Shown in pieces: positions 33,670 through 44,113 of a stretch of 64,000 nt of DNA (position 1 is its first letter; each line of letters opens with the position of its first letter). The notes under the pieces are model-generated. The model saw only the letters and a list, made by a program, of their open reading frames with translations, made no database searches and had not been told where the DNA came from. The position numbers and the translations under genes were made by a program. The DNA comes from Streptomyces akebiae (GTDB taxonomy: Bacteria; Actinomycetota; Actinomycetes; Streptomycetales; Streptomycetaceae): contig NZ_CP080647.1 in assembly GCF_019599145.1 (NCBI RefSeq), forward strand, positions 2,542,001 to 2,606,000. The letters run 5' to 3'.

Positions 33670-36600
33670 ATGTCATCCGCTGACAGATCTGCCCGGCGCC
33701 GGGCCCCGGCCGCCGTGGCACTGGCCCTCGGCGCGGGCGTGCTGGTAGCGCCGGCCGTCCCCGCCCAGGCGGCCGACGCGCCCGAGCCCACGGCCCGCTA
33801 CACCTTCGACGAGGACGACCTCACGTCCGGGAGGATCACGGATGTCTCCGGCAACGGTCTGACGGCGAGCCTGGTCAACGGCTCCACCGCGCGGTCCGTC
33901 GAGGGCACGGGCGGCGGCAAGGCGCTCGCCCTGCCCGGCGGAGCGCCCACCTCCGACGGCGCGTACGTGCGCCTGCCCCGGGGCGTGGTCGGCGACGCGA
34001 CCGACCTGACGGTGTCGGCACGCCTGAAATGGGGCGGCGACAACTCGTCCTGGCAGCGGATCTTCGACCTGGGCACCGACACCACGAAGTACCTCTTCAC
34101 CACCCCCTCCAACAACGGCGGCGTGCTGCGCACCGCCGTGACCACCGGCGGCGGGGGCGCGGAGTCCCAGGTCTCCGGGTACGCGGCGCTCCCCGCCGAT
34201 GCCTGGCGGACGGTCACGGTCACCCTCGACACCGCCGCCGGACGGGTCACCACCTACCTCGACGGTGTGGCCGTCTCCTCCGCGAAGACCGGTATCAAGG
34301 CCAAGGAGCTGCTGGACGCCTCGGCCACCGCGGCCGGTTACATCGGCAAGTCCTTCTGGCCGGACCCGCTGCTCAAGGGCGTGATCGACGACTTCACGGT
34401 GTGGCACTCGGCGCTGAGCGCCGAGCAGGTGGCGCAGGTGGTCGGCGACGTCCCCGCACTCCGGGCCCTGTCACGGACGTCCTTCGAGGTGCGCACCACC
34501 ACCGGCACCGCTCCGTCCCTGCCCGCGTCGGTCCGCTCCTCCTACTCCGACGACTACGACCGTGACACACCGATCGTCTGGGACGCCGTGCCCGAGGAGA
34601 AGTACGCCCGGCCCGGTACGTTCACGGTGGCCGGACTCGCGGCCGGACGGGAGGTGAGGGCGACCGTGGCCGTGGTGCGGGAGGGTCAGCTCACCGTCGA
34701 CCTCGCCTCGGACACCGGCGCGTTCCACGGCGGCGCCTCCGGCACCCTCTACGGCGTGTACGGGCCGGACGTGCCCACCAACAACCTCATCGAGGGCATG
34801 GGGCTGCGCACGGTCTCCACCAAGGCGCAGGACGGCCCGCAGCACCCGGGCGCCGACGCGCTGGAGGTGGTGAAGCCGCTGGCGGACTCCACCGACGGCG
34901 ATGTGTACATCTACATGACCGACATCCACCGCGGCTTCCCGTACCAGTGGCCGGGCGACACCCCCGCCGAGAAGGTCGGCCTCTACGAGGAGAAGATCGC
35001 CCACCAGGTCGACCAGGTTCTCCGACTGCCCGAGGAGTACCAGGACAACATCGTCTTCGTGCCGTTCAACGAGCCCGAAGGCAACATGTTCGGCACCGGC
35101 GAGTGGAGCTACGACAAGGTCAGCTGGCTCGACGACCCCGACGCCTTCTTCGCCGCCTGGGACTCCGCGTACAGGCTGATCAAGAAGAAGATGCCGGACG
35201 CCCGGATCGCGGGCCCCAACACCAGCGTCCTGTACGACCAGGTGAAGGGCTTCATGGCGCACGCCCTGGCCGAAGGCACCCTCCCCGAGGTCGTCACCTG
35301 GCACGAGCTGAGCCACCCGGAGGCGGTGCGCGACAGCGTCGCCAAGTACCGGGGATGGGAGAAGGACCTGTTCGAGGGCACCTCGCGCGAGGGCACCGAA
35401 CTGCCCATCAACATCAACGAGTACGCCTTCAACTACCACACCTCGGTCCCCGGCCAGATGATCCAGTGGGTGTCCGCGATCGAGGAGTCCAAGGTGGACG
35501 CCGACATCGCGTACTGGAACATCGACGGCAACCTCTCCGACTCCGCCGTGCAGTCGGGCCGCGGCAACGGCCAGTGGTGGCTGCTCAACGCGTACGCCTC
35601 GATGAGCGGGCACACGGTGAAGGTGGACCCGCCGTTCCCCGGCGAGAACTACACCATGCAGGGCGTCGGCACGCTCGACGAGAGGAAGAAGCAGGCCCGG
35701 CTGATCTTCGGCGGTTCCACCGGCAAGGGACACATCACCTTCGCCGGCGTCCCGAAGAAGATCTTCGGCAGCGCTGTCCACGCCTGGGTCCGCGAGATCG
35801 AGTGGAGCGGGCAGCTCGGCGACAGCTCCGGCCCGAAGCTGCTCACGGAGACGGACCTGGAGGTCGCCGACGACGGCACGGTCTCCGTCGACTTCGGCGA
35901 CGGCACCCTGCCGTCCCTGAAGGAGTCCTCGGCGTACGAGATCGTGCTCAGCCCCGTCGGGAAGGCCAGGGCCACCCAGGACGCGCCCGTGCGCTGGCAG
36001 CACTCGTACGAGGCGGAGGACGCCGCCCACACCGGGTCCGGCTACTCGAAGAACGGCCCCGAGGGCTCCCCGCGCGACGTGTCGAAGTTCTACACCTCGG
36101 GCGGCTACAACGTCGGCGGCCTGCGCACCGGTTCGGACATGACGCTCGACTTCACCGTGGACGTGCCCGAGGACGGCACCTACGACCTGAGCGTCTTCGC
36201 CAACTCCCTCAACACCTTCGACAAGGTCAAGGACCAGGGTCCCACCCATGTCTTCCTCCGCGTCGACGGCGGGTCGGACGACGAGCAGGAGCTGCATCTC
36301 CCGCTGGGATACAAGTGGGTGGTGTGGGACCACACCGACACCACGGTCCGTCTCACCAAGGGCAAGCACACCCTGACGCTCGCCGCGAGGAGCGCCGACG
36401 GCGAGCGCGCCACCAAGGGCGACGCCATCGTCGACCGCCTCGTCCTCACCCTGCCCGACGCCTCCGCCCGCACCCAGGTGTACGAGGGCGAACTCGCCTG
36501 GCTGGGCGGCGGGGCACGTCCCGTCTACGACCCGCCGAAGCGGGCGGCCACCGGATCGGGCGCGGCCCGGCTCCCGAAGAAGGGGACCGCCACGTTCTGG

Positions 36601-37323
36601 GTGTACTCCCCCGCCGACCGCGAGGCCACCCTCCGGGTCGACACCCTGAAGGGGTCGGGCGCCCGGGTCGCCGTCAACGGCCAGGACGTCCTGCGGCTGG
36701 ACAAGGGCGGCAACAGCGTCGCGGTCTCCCTCTCCGGGGGCGTCAACAAGGTGACGGTGACCGGGAGTTCGTCCACCACTCTCGTCGACCGTCTCACGGT
36801 CACCGCCACCGAGGGCGCGCTCCCGACGCGTACGTACGAGGCCAAGGACGCCGAACTCGCCGGCTCGGCCGCTCTCAGCCCCCTCTCCCTGGCCACGGGC
36901 GGCACCGCGATCACCGGAATCGGCGGCGACCCCGGCAACGGCAACACCGCCACGTTCACCGTCACCGCGGACCGGGCGGGCACTCACGCGCTGCGCATCC
37001 GCTACTCCAACCCCGAGCAGTCGCCGGCCACCCACTACAACCCGGACCCGCTCGCCCGCCACGCCGACCTCGCCGTCAACGGTGGTCAGACGCGGCGGGT
37101 CACCTTCCCGCACACCTTCCACCAGAACAACTTCTGGGAGCTGACCGTCCCCGTCCAGCTGAAGAAGGGTCAGAACACGCTCACCTTCCGCTCCGAGGAA
37201 CTCCCCAATTTCGACGGCACCACCTACGCCTCGGACACCTTCCCCGGTGTGCTGCTCCGCTCCCGCTACGCCCCGCTGATCGACCGGATCACGGTCGCGC
37301 CGTACGCGAAGGAGGTGCGATGA
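33670..37323 (+). CDS. Large secreted multidomain glycoside hydrolase
   Basis: A secreted protein of 1217 residues. The signal peptide (RRRAPAAVALALGAGVLVAP, cut after AQA) is followed by a LamG/concanavalin-like jelly roll (residues about 40-250). Residues about 355-700 form a clan GH-A (beta/alpha)8 domain resembling GH39-like enzymes: VFVPFNEPEGNMFG carries the likely acid/base Glu after Asn, and LPININEYAFNYH the likely nucleophile Glu. After a beta domain, two CBM6/CBM35-like modules follow (starting YEAEDAAHTGSGYSKNGPEG and YEAKDAELAGSAALSPLSLA) around a third Gly-rich segment. ATG 33670 follows AGGAAG. It is divergent from the LacI gene with shared operators, so it probably releases the sugar taken up by the neighbouring importer. 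Exact polysaccharide unknown. Confidence 0.85.
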   Translation: MSSADRSARRRAPAAVALALGAGVLVAPAVPAQAADAPEPTARYTFDEDDLTSGRITDVSGNGLTASLVNGSTARSVEGTGGGKALALPGGAPTSDGAYVRLPRGVVGDATDLTVSARLKWGGDNSSWQRIFDLGTDTTKYLFTTPSNNGGVLRTAVTTGGGGAESQVSGYAALPADAWRTVTVTLDTAAGRVTTYLDGVAVSSAKTGIKAKELLDASATAAGYIGKSFWPDPLLKGVIDDFTVWHSALSAEQVAQVVGDVPALRALSRTSFEVRTTTGTAPSLPASVRSSYSDDYDRDTPIVWDAVPEEKYARPGTFTVAGLAAGREVRATVAVVREGQLTVDLASDTGAFHGGASGTLYGVYGPDVPTNNLIEGMGLRTVSTKAQDGPQHPGADALEVVKPLADSTDGDVYIYMTDIHRGFPYQWPGDTPAEKVGLYEEKIAHQVDQVLRLPEEYQDNIVFVPFNEPEGNMFGTGEWSYDKVSWLDDPDAFFAAWDSAYRLIKKKMPDARIAGPNTSVLYDQVKGFMAHALAEGTLPEVVTWHELSHPEAVRDSVAKYRGWEKDLFEGTSREGTELPININEYAFNYHTSVPGQMIQWVSAIEESKVDADIAYWNIDGNLSDSAVQSGRGNGQWWLLNAYASMSGHTVKVDPPFPGENYTMQGVGTLDERKKQARLIFGGSTGKGHITFAGVPKKIFGSAVHAWVREIEWSGQLGDSSGPKLLTETDLEVADDGTVSVDFGDGTLPSLKESSAYEIVLSPVGKARATQDAPVRWQHSYEAEDAAHTGSGYSKNGPEGSPRDVSKFYTSGGYNVGGLRTGSDMTLDFTVDVPEDGTYDLSVFANSLNTFDKVKDQGPTHVFLRVDGGSDDEQELHLPLGYKWVVWDHTDTTVRLTKGKHTLTLAARSADGERATKGDAIVDRLVLTLPDASARTQVYEGELAWLGGGARPVYDPPKRAATGSGAARLPKKGTATFWVYSPADREATLRVDTLKGSGARVAVNGQDVLRLDKGGNSVAVSLSGGVNKVTVTGSSSTTLVDRLTVTATEGALPTRTYEAKDAELAGSAALSPLSLATGGTAITGIGGDPGNGNTATFTVTADRAGTHALRIRYSNPEQSPATHYNPDPLARHADLAVNGGQTRRVTFPHTFHQNNFWELTVPVQLKKGQNTLTFRSEELPNFDGTTYASDTFPGVLLRSRYAPLIDRITVAPYAKEVR

Positions 37324-37435
37324 GCCGAGCGGCGCCGGCGGTGAGATGACCCGCACGAGGACCGGGTAGTGGAGCGTCGCCTCCCACCCGCCGCCCGGCA
37401 CAGTGCGCGCACCCCGTCAGCGATGCCGCGAGCAG

Positions 37436-37470
37436 GCGCCCGGGTCCGTCGGAGCGACGGACCCGGGCGC
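37436..37470. terminator. Perfect 16-bp hairpin terminator
   Basis: Stem GCGCCCGGGTCCGTCG with its exact complement and loop GAG, between the converging glycosidase and binding-protein genes. No other feature is seen in 37324-37535. Confidence 0.85.
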
Positions 37471-37535
37471 TTCGCCACCCTGGTCGGCATGAAGGCTGGC
37501 GGAGGCGCCGACCGCGGCCGGAGGAGAGGAGGGGT

Positions 37536-38675
37536 TCAGCGGCCGGGGTGCAGGCCGGGCCAGCCGGGCGTCGGGTCGCCCTTGACCTCGCCGAAGTAGA
37601 GGGCGAACGTCTGCTTCCACCGCTCGACAGCTGCGCGGTCCTCCATGAAGCGGGGGAAACCGTCCACGTTGGCCTCGGGGTACTCCCAGATCGGCTTCAG
37701 ACCGGCGGGCGGGGCGACGTCCGTGCGTACCGACCAACCGCCCGAGCTCTGACGCTCGGTCGAGATCTGCCAGCTCAGGAAGAGCTTGGCCGCGGTCGGG
37801 TTGGCGGCCTGCTTGAGGATCGCGATGCGCTGGCCCCACGCCATGAACGGATGCCCCTCGGACAACCCCATGCGGATCGGGCCGGTGCTGGTCGGGCTGC
37901 TACCCGTACCGACCCCCACGACCGCCCGCTTGTTGTTGATCGCGGTGCTGGGCGAGAACGAGCCCCGGGCGAACTGCGGCTGCTGGGCGGCGAGTGCGGC
38001 CACCCAGTCCCAGCCGTAGGTCTGCGCGTAGAGGGCGTAGAGGTAGAGCACCGCGTCGTCGTCGTGCGGGTAGGACGAGGCGATCGCGTTCTTCCAGCGC
38101 GGGTCGACCAGATCCAGCGGGGTCCTCGGCGCGTTCGCTCCGGCCGCCACCACGTCGTAGACGTAGCTGAAGGCGATGACCGCGCCGGCGACCCAGGCGC
38201 CGTCGGGGTCCCGGAACTTCTTGTACAGCTTGCCGAACCCGGCGGGCTTGTAGCGCAGCAGTCGTCCCTCGCGCTTCCAGCGGGTGAAGTCGTGCAGGGT
38301 CTGCAGCTGTACGACGTCGGGGACCAGGGTGTCGGTGGCGAACTGGTTGTCCACGCGGACGTCGTGGTACTTGCTGTAGTCGACGATCAGCTGGAGGTCG
38401 ATCTCGGGGAACCGCTGGCGGAAGGCGGCCCGGGCGTTGGCGCCGCTGCCCGAGTCGGCGAGGTCGCCGCCCGCGTAGACGACGAGCTTGCCGCCTTCTG
38501 CGATCGCGTCCCGGTACAGCTCGTCGAGGGTCCTGGTGTCCTCGGCCACGGAGCCGCGCGTCGATTCGGCGGGGGCGGCCGAGGCCGACGACGCGGTGGC
38601 GCCGAGCGCGCCGAGACCGAGCGCGGTGCCCGCTCCGGTCACCAGGAGACGTCGTCGGCTGGGAAGGCTGGTCAC
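37536..38675 (-). CDS. Tat-exported ABC substrate-binding protein
   Basis: A 379-residue extracellular solute-binding protein. The N-terminus SLPSRRRLLVTGAGTALGLG is a twin-arginine signal cut near ASA. The mature part has the iron(III)/polyamine-type binding fold (ELYRDAIAEGGKLVVYAGGD; FRQRFPEIDLQLIVDYSKYH; PIRMGLSEGHPFMAWGQRIA). The ligand is unknown; there is no Cys lipobox. No permease or ATPase gene is adjacent, so it is an orphan. GTG 38675 is chosen because it gives the proper signal peptide. An inverted repeat 85 bases upstream (38760-38786) probably marks its operator. Confidence 0.82.
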   Translation of the reverse strand: MTSLPSRRRLLVTGAGTALGLGALGATASSASAAPAESTRGSVAEDTRTLDELYRDAIAEGGKLVVYAGGDLADSGSGANARAAFRQRFPEIDLQLIVDYSKYHDVRVDNQFATDTLVPDVVQLQTLHDFTRWKREGRLLRYKPAGFGKLYKKFRDPDGAWVAGAVIAFSYVYDVVAAGANAPRTPLDLVDPRWKNAIASSYPHDDDAVLYLYALYAQTYGWDWVAALAAQQPQFARGSFSPSTAINNKRAVVGVGTGSSPTSTGPIRMGLSEGHPFMAWGQRIAILKQAANPTAAKLFLSWQISTERQSSGGWSVRTDVAPPAGLKPIWEYPEANVDGFPRFMEDRAAVERWKQTFALYFGEVKGDPTPGWPGLHPGR

Positions 38676-38759
38676 GGGGGGTGCCCTTTCTCTGTGGGGG
38701 TGGGGGCTCGATGAACGCGGGGCCCGAGGGGCACGGGGCTGCCTGAGCGGCCGGTACAT

Positions 38760-38786
38760 CTGACGAAACAGTATCTGCTTCGTCAG
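38760..38786. promoter_or_regulatory. Inverted repeat, likely operator
   Basis: CTGACGAA and TTCGTCAG, perfect 8-bp arms around an 11-base centre, upstream of the Tat-exported binding-protein gene in an AT-richer stretch. A second half site, GTCGACGAAAG, follows at 38797. Size and symmetry suit a dimeric repressor of unknown identity. Confidence 0.5.
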
Positions 38787-38856
38787 ATAAATCTGTCGAC
38801 GAAAGCCATGCGACAGCCACGCGATAACCACATGACAGCCGAGTGACAGGTGGTTC

Positions 38857-39640
38857 TCATGTGCGCGCCTGGCGATTCCGGCGAAGGGGACGCACGGCCA
38901 CCGCCCAGCGGAACGGGCGCGCCCGGGGCGCCGTCTCGGTGGAACTCAGGGGTCCGGTCCGCCAGTCGGGGAGGCGGGCGCCGATGACCGCGGTCTGGAG
39001 CGTGCAGCGGTCGACGGGGTCGGTCGGGTCGACGCCGGTGAGGGTGCGGCCGCGGGTCGGCCGGCAGGTGCGGGCGCGCACGCCCAGGGAGAGCCGCCGG
39101 GCGGTCGAGGCGGCCACGCGACCCGCGTCGAAGCACGCCGTGAGCGTGTCGAGCAGAGGGCGGGCCCCGCCGCGCGCCTGCTCCAGCAGGCACAGTGCGC
39201 TGCTCACCAGGTCGACGAGGGCCTCCCGGTCCCGGGCCAGTACGGGAAAGACCAGCAGGTCCAAGGCGCGCGGCAGCGGTTCGTCGAGGCCCATGCGCTG
39301 GTCCACGTCCAGGACGTTGAGGGCCTCCTCGTAGCTGTGGCCGATACCGACGGTGCCGGGCCGGGAGCGGCCGATGGCGACCTGGACGCGGCCGATGGCG
39401 GCTCAGGAGCGCCTGGCGAGGTGGGTGAGGACGTCGTCCGGCGAACAGGTCGGCCGCCACCTCCCGGAGCACGGGGTCGGTCGCGTCGTACTTTTCCGGG
39501 CCCCCGGCCACGGCGACCGCGCAGGCGCGGGACAGGCGCGGGCCGGACCGTTCGGAGTGGGCGGCGAGTTGGCCCTGGTCGCCGCGGCCGTGCAGGAGGT
39601 CGTCGGTGAAGTCCCGGCGGGCGGCCTTCCCTTGCGCACC
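38857..39640 (-). pseudogene. Wrecked PucR-type transcriptional regulator
   Basis: Pieces of one PucR/CdaR-like regulator lie in three frames. From the 5' side: TDDLLHGRGDQGQLAAHSER and AGGPEKYDATDPVLREVAAD in one frame, then DDVLTHLARRS with a stop in a second. The third frame gives VGIGHSYEEALNVLDVDQRM and on to LLDTLTACFDAGRVAASTAR, DPVDRCTLQTAVIGA, the C-terminal PucR helix-turn-helix. At least two frameshifts separate them and the N-terminal half is missing beside the copper chaperone. It cannot give a working regulator. Confidence 0.72.
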
Positions 39641-39656
39641 ACGAGCCGCCGAGCGT

Positions 39657-39881
39657 TCAGGCCGCTGCCCGCCGTACGACCTCCGCGACCTCGTAGCCCG
39701 CCTCGACGATCGCGGTGCGCACCGCCGCGTCGTCGACCTTCTCCCCGCGCACGGTCACCAGGCCGGCCCGTACGTCGACATCGACCTCGGTGACGCCGGG
39801 CACCGCGACGACCTCCTCGGTGACACTCGCGGCGCAGTGGCCACAGCTCATGCCGGACACGGTGAAGTACTTCTCGGCCAT
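39657..39881 (-). CDS. Heavy-metal-associated copper chaperone (CopZ-like)
   Basis: A 74-residue HMA-fold protein with the copper-binding GMSCGHCAASV near residue 10 and the usual beta-alpha-beta ending (VRTAIVEAGYEVAEV). It should bind Cu(I) through the two cysteines and pass it to a P-type ATPase, which is not in this window. ATG 39881 is fixed by AGGAG 8 bases upstream. The gene adjoins a wrecked regulator on one side and a 230-base gap to mutA on the other. Confidence 0.9.
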   Translation of the reverse strand: MAEKYFTVSGMSCGHCAASVTEEVVAVPGVTEVDVDVRAGLVTVRGEKVDDAAVRTAIVEAGYEVAEVVRRAAA

Positions 39882-40112
39882 GGGGTCGCTCCTGTCCTCG
39901 GTCGGCCCGGTGACTGTGCCGTGGGGGCGCACGGGCCGCTCGGCACGAGGTACGGCGCACGCCTCCGCCGTGTTCAGGTGTCGTTCGGCGCCGCTCGACG
40001 ACGCTACATGTCGCTCGATGTCGCTCGATATCGTTCAGTGGCCGCCAGGAGAGGGCAAGGTCACAGCCGTGCCCCCTGCTGCTCCTTTGTACCTCTGGCC
40101 TAGCATCCGAGC
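39882..40112. other. Intergenic region upstream of mutA
   Basis: The divergent region between the copper chaperone and mutA holds no gene. TGTCGCTCGATGTCGCTCGA near 40012-40031 is an imperfect direct repeat (period 10), continued by TATCGTTCAG. TAGCAT at 40099 could be a -10 box close to the mutA start. Confidence 0.35.
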
Positions 40113-41921
40113 ATGACGGTCCTGCCTGACGACGGGCTTGAGCTGGCCGCCGAGTTCCCTGACGCAACCCACGAGCAGTGGCAGCGCCTCGTTGCGGGCG
40201 TGCTGCGCAAGTCGGGCAAGGACGTCGAGGGCGCTCAGGCCGAGGAAGCCCTGTCCACCGCGCTGGAGGACGGGCTGCGCACCCGTCCTCTCTACACCGC
40301 GCACGACACCGCGCCGCCCTCCGGCCACCCCGGCTTCGCGCCCTTCGTACGAGGAGGACGGGCCGCCGGCACCTCCGTCGGCGGCTGGGACGTACGCCAG
40401 CGGCACACGGCGGCGGACGGCGAGGCGGTGCTGTCGGATCTGGAGAACGGCGTCACCTCCCTGTGGCTGGTGCTCGGCGGGGGCGGCTTCCCGGTGGAGT
40501 CGCTCGGCCGGGTCCTCGACGGCGTCCACCTCGACCTCGCGCCCGTCGTCCTGGACGCGGGTGCCGAAGTGGAAGGCGCCGCAAGGGAGTTGCTGCGGCT
40601 GTACACCGAGCGGGGTGTCACCGGGGCGGCGGCGCGCGGCAACCTGGGCGCGGATCCCCTCGGCCACGAGGCCCGCACCGGACAGACCTACGACGTCGCA
40701 CCCGTGGTCGACCTCGCCCGCCGGTGCGCCGAGGAGTACCCGGGGCTGCGCGCCCTGACCGTGGACGCCCTGCCGTACCACGAGGCCGGTGGCTCGGCGG
40801 CGCAGGAGCTGGGCGCCTCGCTCGCGACCGGTGTCGCGTACCTGCGGGAGCTGACCGGGGGCGGGCTGAGCGTCGAACAGGCCTGTGGGCAGCTGGAGTT
40901 CCGCTACGCGGCCACTGCCGACCAGTTCCTGACGATCGCCAAGCTGCGCGCCGCGCGCCGCCTCTGGGCCCGGGTGGCCGAGGTGTGCGGGGTGCCCGCC
41001 GCCGGGGCGCAGACCCAGCACGCGGTGACCTCGACGGTGATGATGACGCGCCGCGACCCGTGGGTGAACATGCTGCGCACGACCATCGCCACGCTGGCCG
41101 CCGGCGCGGGCGGCGCCGACTCCGTCACCGTACTGCCCTTCGACCACAGGCTGGGCCTGCCGGACGCGTTCGCGCGGCGCATCGCCCGCAACACCTCGAC
41201 GATCCTGATCGAGGAGTCCCACCTCGCCCGGGTGATCGATCCGGCGGGCGGCTCCTGGTACGTGGAACGGCTCACCGACGAACTCGCCCACGCGGGCTGG
41301 GAGTTCTTCCAGCGGATCGAGCGACTCGGCGGCCAGGCGGCCGCGTTGCGCTCGGGAGAGCTGGGCGGGGACCTCGCCGCCACCTGGGCGGCGCGCGGCG
41401 ACAAGCTCGCCAGGCGGCGCGAACCGGTCACCGGTGTCAGCGAGTTCCCGCACCTGGCCGAGAAGCCGGTCGTCCGCGGGCCCGCTCCCGAGCCGCTCTC
41501 CGGCGGTCTCCCCCGCGTCACGCGCGACGAGGCGTACGAGGCACTGCGGGCCCGGTCGGACACCCACCTCGCCGCGACGGGCTCCCGCCCCCGGATCTAC
41601 CTGGCCGCCCTCGGTCCGGCCGCCGCCCACACCGCCCGGCTCACCTTCGCCGCCAACCTCTTCCAGGCGGGCGGCATCGAGCCCGTCACGGAGGGCACGT
41701 TCGAGGAGAGCGGCGCCACCGAGGTCTGCCTGTGCTCCAGCGACGCCCTGTACGAGGAGCGCGCCGCGACCGAGGCCGCCGGGCTGAAGGCCACCGGCGC
41801 CACGCACGTGTTCCTCGCCGGCCGCCCCGGGCAGTACGCCGATGTCGACGCGTACGTCTTCGCGGGCTGTGACGCCGTGGCCGTCCTGTCCGCCACCCTC
41901 GACCGCATGGGAGTGTCCTGA
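40113..41921 (+). CDS. mutA: Methylmalonyl-CoA mutase small subunit
   Basis: A 602-residue beta subunit of B12-dependent methylmalonyl-CoA mutase, which interconverts methylmalonyl-CoA and succinyl-CoA with MutB. It shows the mutase barrel in degenerate form ([60 protein letters not shown]) and a C-terminal B12-like domain without the D-x-H-x-x-G cobalamin motif, as expected of the non-catalytic subunit. ATG 40113. The stop overlaps the mutB start (TGATG), giving equal production. Confidence 0.94.
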   Translation: MTVLPDDGLELAAEFPDATHEQWQRLVAGVLRKSGKDVEGAQAEEALSTALEDGLRTRPLYTAHDTAPPSGHPGFAPFVRGGRAAGTSVGGWDVRQRHTAADGEAVLSDLENGVTSLWLVLGGGGFPVESLGRVLDGVHLDLAPVVLDAGAEVEGAARELLRLYTERGVTGAAARGNLGADPLGHEARTGQTYDVAPVVDLARRCAEEYPGLRALTVDALPYHEAGGSAAQELGASLATGVAYLRELTGGGLSVEQACGQLEFRYAATADQFLTIAKLRAARRLWARVAEVCGVPAAGAQTQHAVTSTVMMTRRDPWVNMLRTTIATLAAGAGGADSVTVLPFDHRLGLPDAFARRIARNTSTILIEESHLARVIDPAGGSWYVERLTDELAHAGWEFFQRIERLGGQAAALRSGELGGDLAATWAARGDKLARRREPVTGVSEFPHLAEKPVVRGPAPEPLSGGLPRVTRDEAYEALRARSDTHLAATGSRPRIYLAALGPAAAHTARLTFAANLFQAGGIEPVTEGTFEESGATEVCLCSSDALYEERAATEAAGLKATGATHVFLAGRPGQYADVDAYVFAGCDAVAVLSATLDRMGVS

Positions 41922-44113
41922 TGTCCGCCCCTTCCGGCCCCTCCGTCCCCGACTTCACCGGGATCGAGCTGGGTTCCCCGTCCGTCGACGGCGGCGCCGA
42001 CGAGTGGCGTACGGCGGTTGAGAAGACGGCCGGCGGTGACGAGCCGCTGTGGGAGACCCCGGAGGGCATCCCGGTCAAGCCGCTCTACACGGGGCGGGAC
42101 CTGGAGGGCCTGGACTTCCTGGACACCTACCCGGGCATGGCACCGTATCTGCGCGGCCCGTACCCGACGATGTACGTCAACCAGCCCTGGACGATCCGCC
42201 AGTACGCGGGCTTCTCCACGGCCGAGGAGTCGAACGCCTTCTACCGCCGCAACCTGGCGGCCGGTCAGAAGGGCCTGTCGGTCGCCTTCGACCTGCCCAC
42301 CCACCGGGGCTACGACAGCGACCACCCGCGGGTGACCGGTGACGTCGGCATGGCGGGCGTGGCGATCGACTCGATCCTCGACATGCGCCAGCTTTTCGAC
42401 GGCATCCCGCTCGACCGGATGACCGTGTCGATGACGATGAACGGCGCGGTGCTGCCCGTGCTCGCGCTCTACATCGTGGCGGCCGAGGAGCAGGGCGTAC
42501 CGCCCGAGAAGCTGGCCGGGACCATCCAGAACGACATCCTCAAGGAGTTCATGGTCCGCAACACCTACATCTATCCGCCGAAGCCGTCGATGCGGATCAT
42601 CTCCGACATCTTCGCCTTCACCTCGCAGAAGATGCCCCGCTACAACTCCATCTCGATCTCCGGCTACCACATCCAGGAAGCGGGCGCGACGGCCGACCTG
42701 GAGCTGGCGTACACGCTTGCGGACGGCGTCGAGTACATCCGGGCGGGCCGGGAGGCCGGCCTGGACGTGGACGCGTTCGCGCCCCGGCTGTCGTTCTTCT
42801 GGGCGATCGGCATGAACTTCTTCATGGAGGTCGCCAAGCTGCGCGCGGCCCGTCTGCTGTGGGCCAAGCTGGTCAGGCAGTTCGACCCGAAGAACAGCAA
42901 GTCGCTGTCGCTGCGCACCCATTCGCAGACCTCGGGCTGGTCTCTGACCGCGCAGGACGTCTTCAACAACGTCACCCGTACCTGTGTGGAGGCGATGGCG
43001 GCCACGCAGGGCCACACCCAGTCGCTGCACACCAACGCGCTGGACGAGGCCCTGGCCCTGCCGACCGACTTCTCCGCGCGCATCGCCCGCAACACCCAGC
43101 TCCTCATCCAGCAGGAGTCCGGCACCACCCGCGTGATCGACCCGTGGGGCGGCAGCGCCTACGTGGAGAAGCTGACGTACGACCTCGCCCGCCGGGCCTG
43201 GCAGCACATCCAGGAGGTCGAGCAGGCGGGCGGCATGGCCAAGGCCATCGACGCGGGCATCCCCAAGCTGCGCATCGAGGAGGCCGCGGCCCGCACCCAG
43301 GCGCGGATCGACTCCGGACGGCAGCCGGTCATCGGCGTCAACAAGTACCGGGTCGACAGCGACGAGCAGATCGACGTCCTCAAGGTCGACAACTCCTCCG
43401 TCCGGTCCCAGCAGATCGAGAAGCTGCGGCGGTTGCGCGCGGAGCGCGACGAGACCGCCTGCCAGGACGCGCTGGACGCGCTCACCCGGGCGGCCGGCGG
43501 CGAGGGCAACCTGCTGGAGCTGGCCGTGCGCGCGGCCCGCGCCAAGGCCACGGTCGGCGAGATCTCCGACGCCCTGGAGAAGGTGTACGGCAGGCACGCG
43601 AGCCAGATCCGTACGATCTCCGGCGTGTACCGCAACGAAGCCGGGGAGTCCCCGAACGTGGAGCGCACCCGGAGTCTCGTGGAGTCCTTCGCCGAGGCCG
43701 AGGGCCGCCGACCGCGCATCCTGGTCGCCAAGATGGGCCAGGACGGCCACGACCGGGGCCAGAAGGTGATCGCGACCGCCTTCGCCGACCTCGGCTTCGA
43801 CGTGGACGTCGGCCCGTTGTTCCAGACCCCGGCCGAGGTGGCCCGTCAGGCTGTCGAGGCGGACGTCCACATCGTCGGGGTGTCGTCGCTGGCCGCGGGG
43901 CACCTCACCCTCGTACCGGCGCTCAAGGAGCAGCTGGCCGAGGAGGGGCGGGAGGACATCATGATCGTGGTCGGCGGGGTGATCCCGCCCCAGGACGTGC
44001 CCACGCTCCTGTCGATGGGAGCGGCGGCCGTCTTCCCGCCCGGGACGGTGATCCCGGACGCGGCCCACGACCTGGTGAAGCGGTTGTCGGACGACCTCGG
44101 GCACGACCTGTGA
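41921..44113 (+). CDS. mutB: Methylmalonyl-CoA mutase large subunit
   Basis: A 730-residue catalytic alpha subunit. The substrate barrel shows [20 protein letters not shown], the segment [20 protein letters not shown] and [20 protein letters not shown]. The C-terminal B12 domain has [20 protein letters not shown] near residue 605, where the His ligates cobalt, followed by VGGVIPPQD. It works with MutA in propionyl-CoA, valine and isoleucine breakdown and in supplying methylmalonyl-CoA for polyketides. The stop overlaps the meaB GTG start (GTGA). Confidence 0.96.
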   Translation: MSAPSGPSVPDFTGIELGSPSVDGGADEWRTAVEKTAGGDEPLWETPEGIPVKPLYTGRDLEGLDFLDTYPGMAPYLRGPYPTMYVNQPWTIRQYAGFSTAEESNAFYRRNLAAGQKGLSVAFDLPTHRGYDSDHPRVTGDVGMAGVAIDSILDMRQLFDGIPLDRMTVSMTMNGAVLPVLALYIVAAEEQGVPPEKLAGTIQNDILKEFMVRNTYIYPPKPSMRIISDIFAFTSQKMPRYNSISISGYHIQEAGATADLELAYTLADGVEYIRAGREAGLDVDAFAPRLSFFWAIGMNFFMEVAKLRAARLLWAKLVRQFDPKNSKSLSLRTHSQTSGWSLTAQDVFNNVTRTCVEAMAATQGHTQSLHTNALDEALALPTDFSARIARNTQLLIQQESGTTRVIDPWGGSAYVEKLTYDLARRAWQHIQEVEQAGGMAKAIDAGIPKLRIEEAAARTQARIDSGRQPVIGVNKYRVDSDEQIDVLKVDNSSVRSQQIEKLRRLRAERDETACQDALDALTRAAGGEGNLLELAVRAARAKATVGEISDALEKVYGRHASQIRTISGVYRNEAGESPNVERTRSLVESFAEAEGRRPRILVAKMGQDGHDRGQKVIATAFADLGFDVDVGPLFQTPAEVARQAVEADVHIVGVSSLAAGHLTLVPALKEQLAEEGREDIMIVVGGVIPPQDVPTLLSMGAAAVFPPGTVIPDAAHDLVKRLSDDLGHDL

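Noticed and set aside
34471..37401. A 976-codon frame antisense to the secreted glycosidase
   Set aside because: No domains, low-complexity Val/Gly/Arg composition, and the plus strand has a signal peptide and recognised domains.
41597..44104. An 835-codon frame antisense to mutA/mutB
   Set aside because: Shadow of strongly conserved mutase genes; no ribosome site or motifs.
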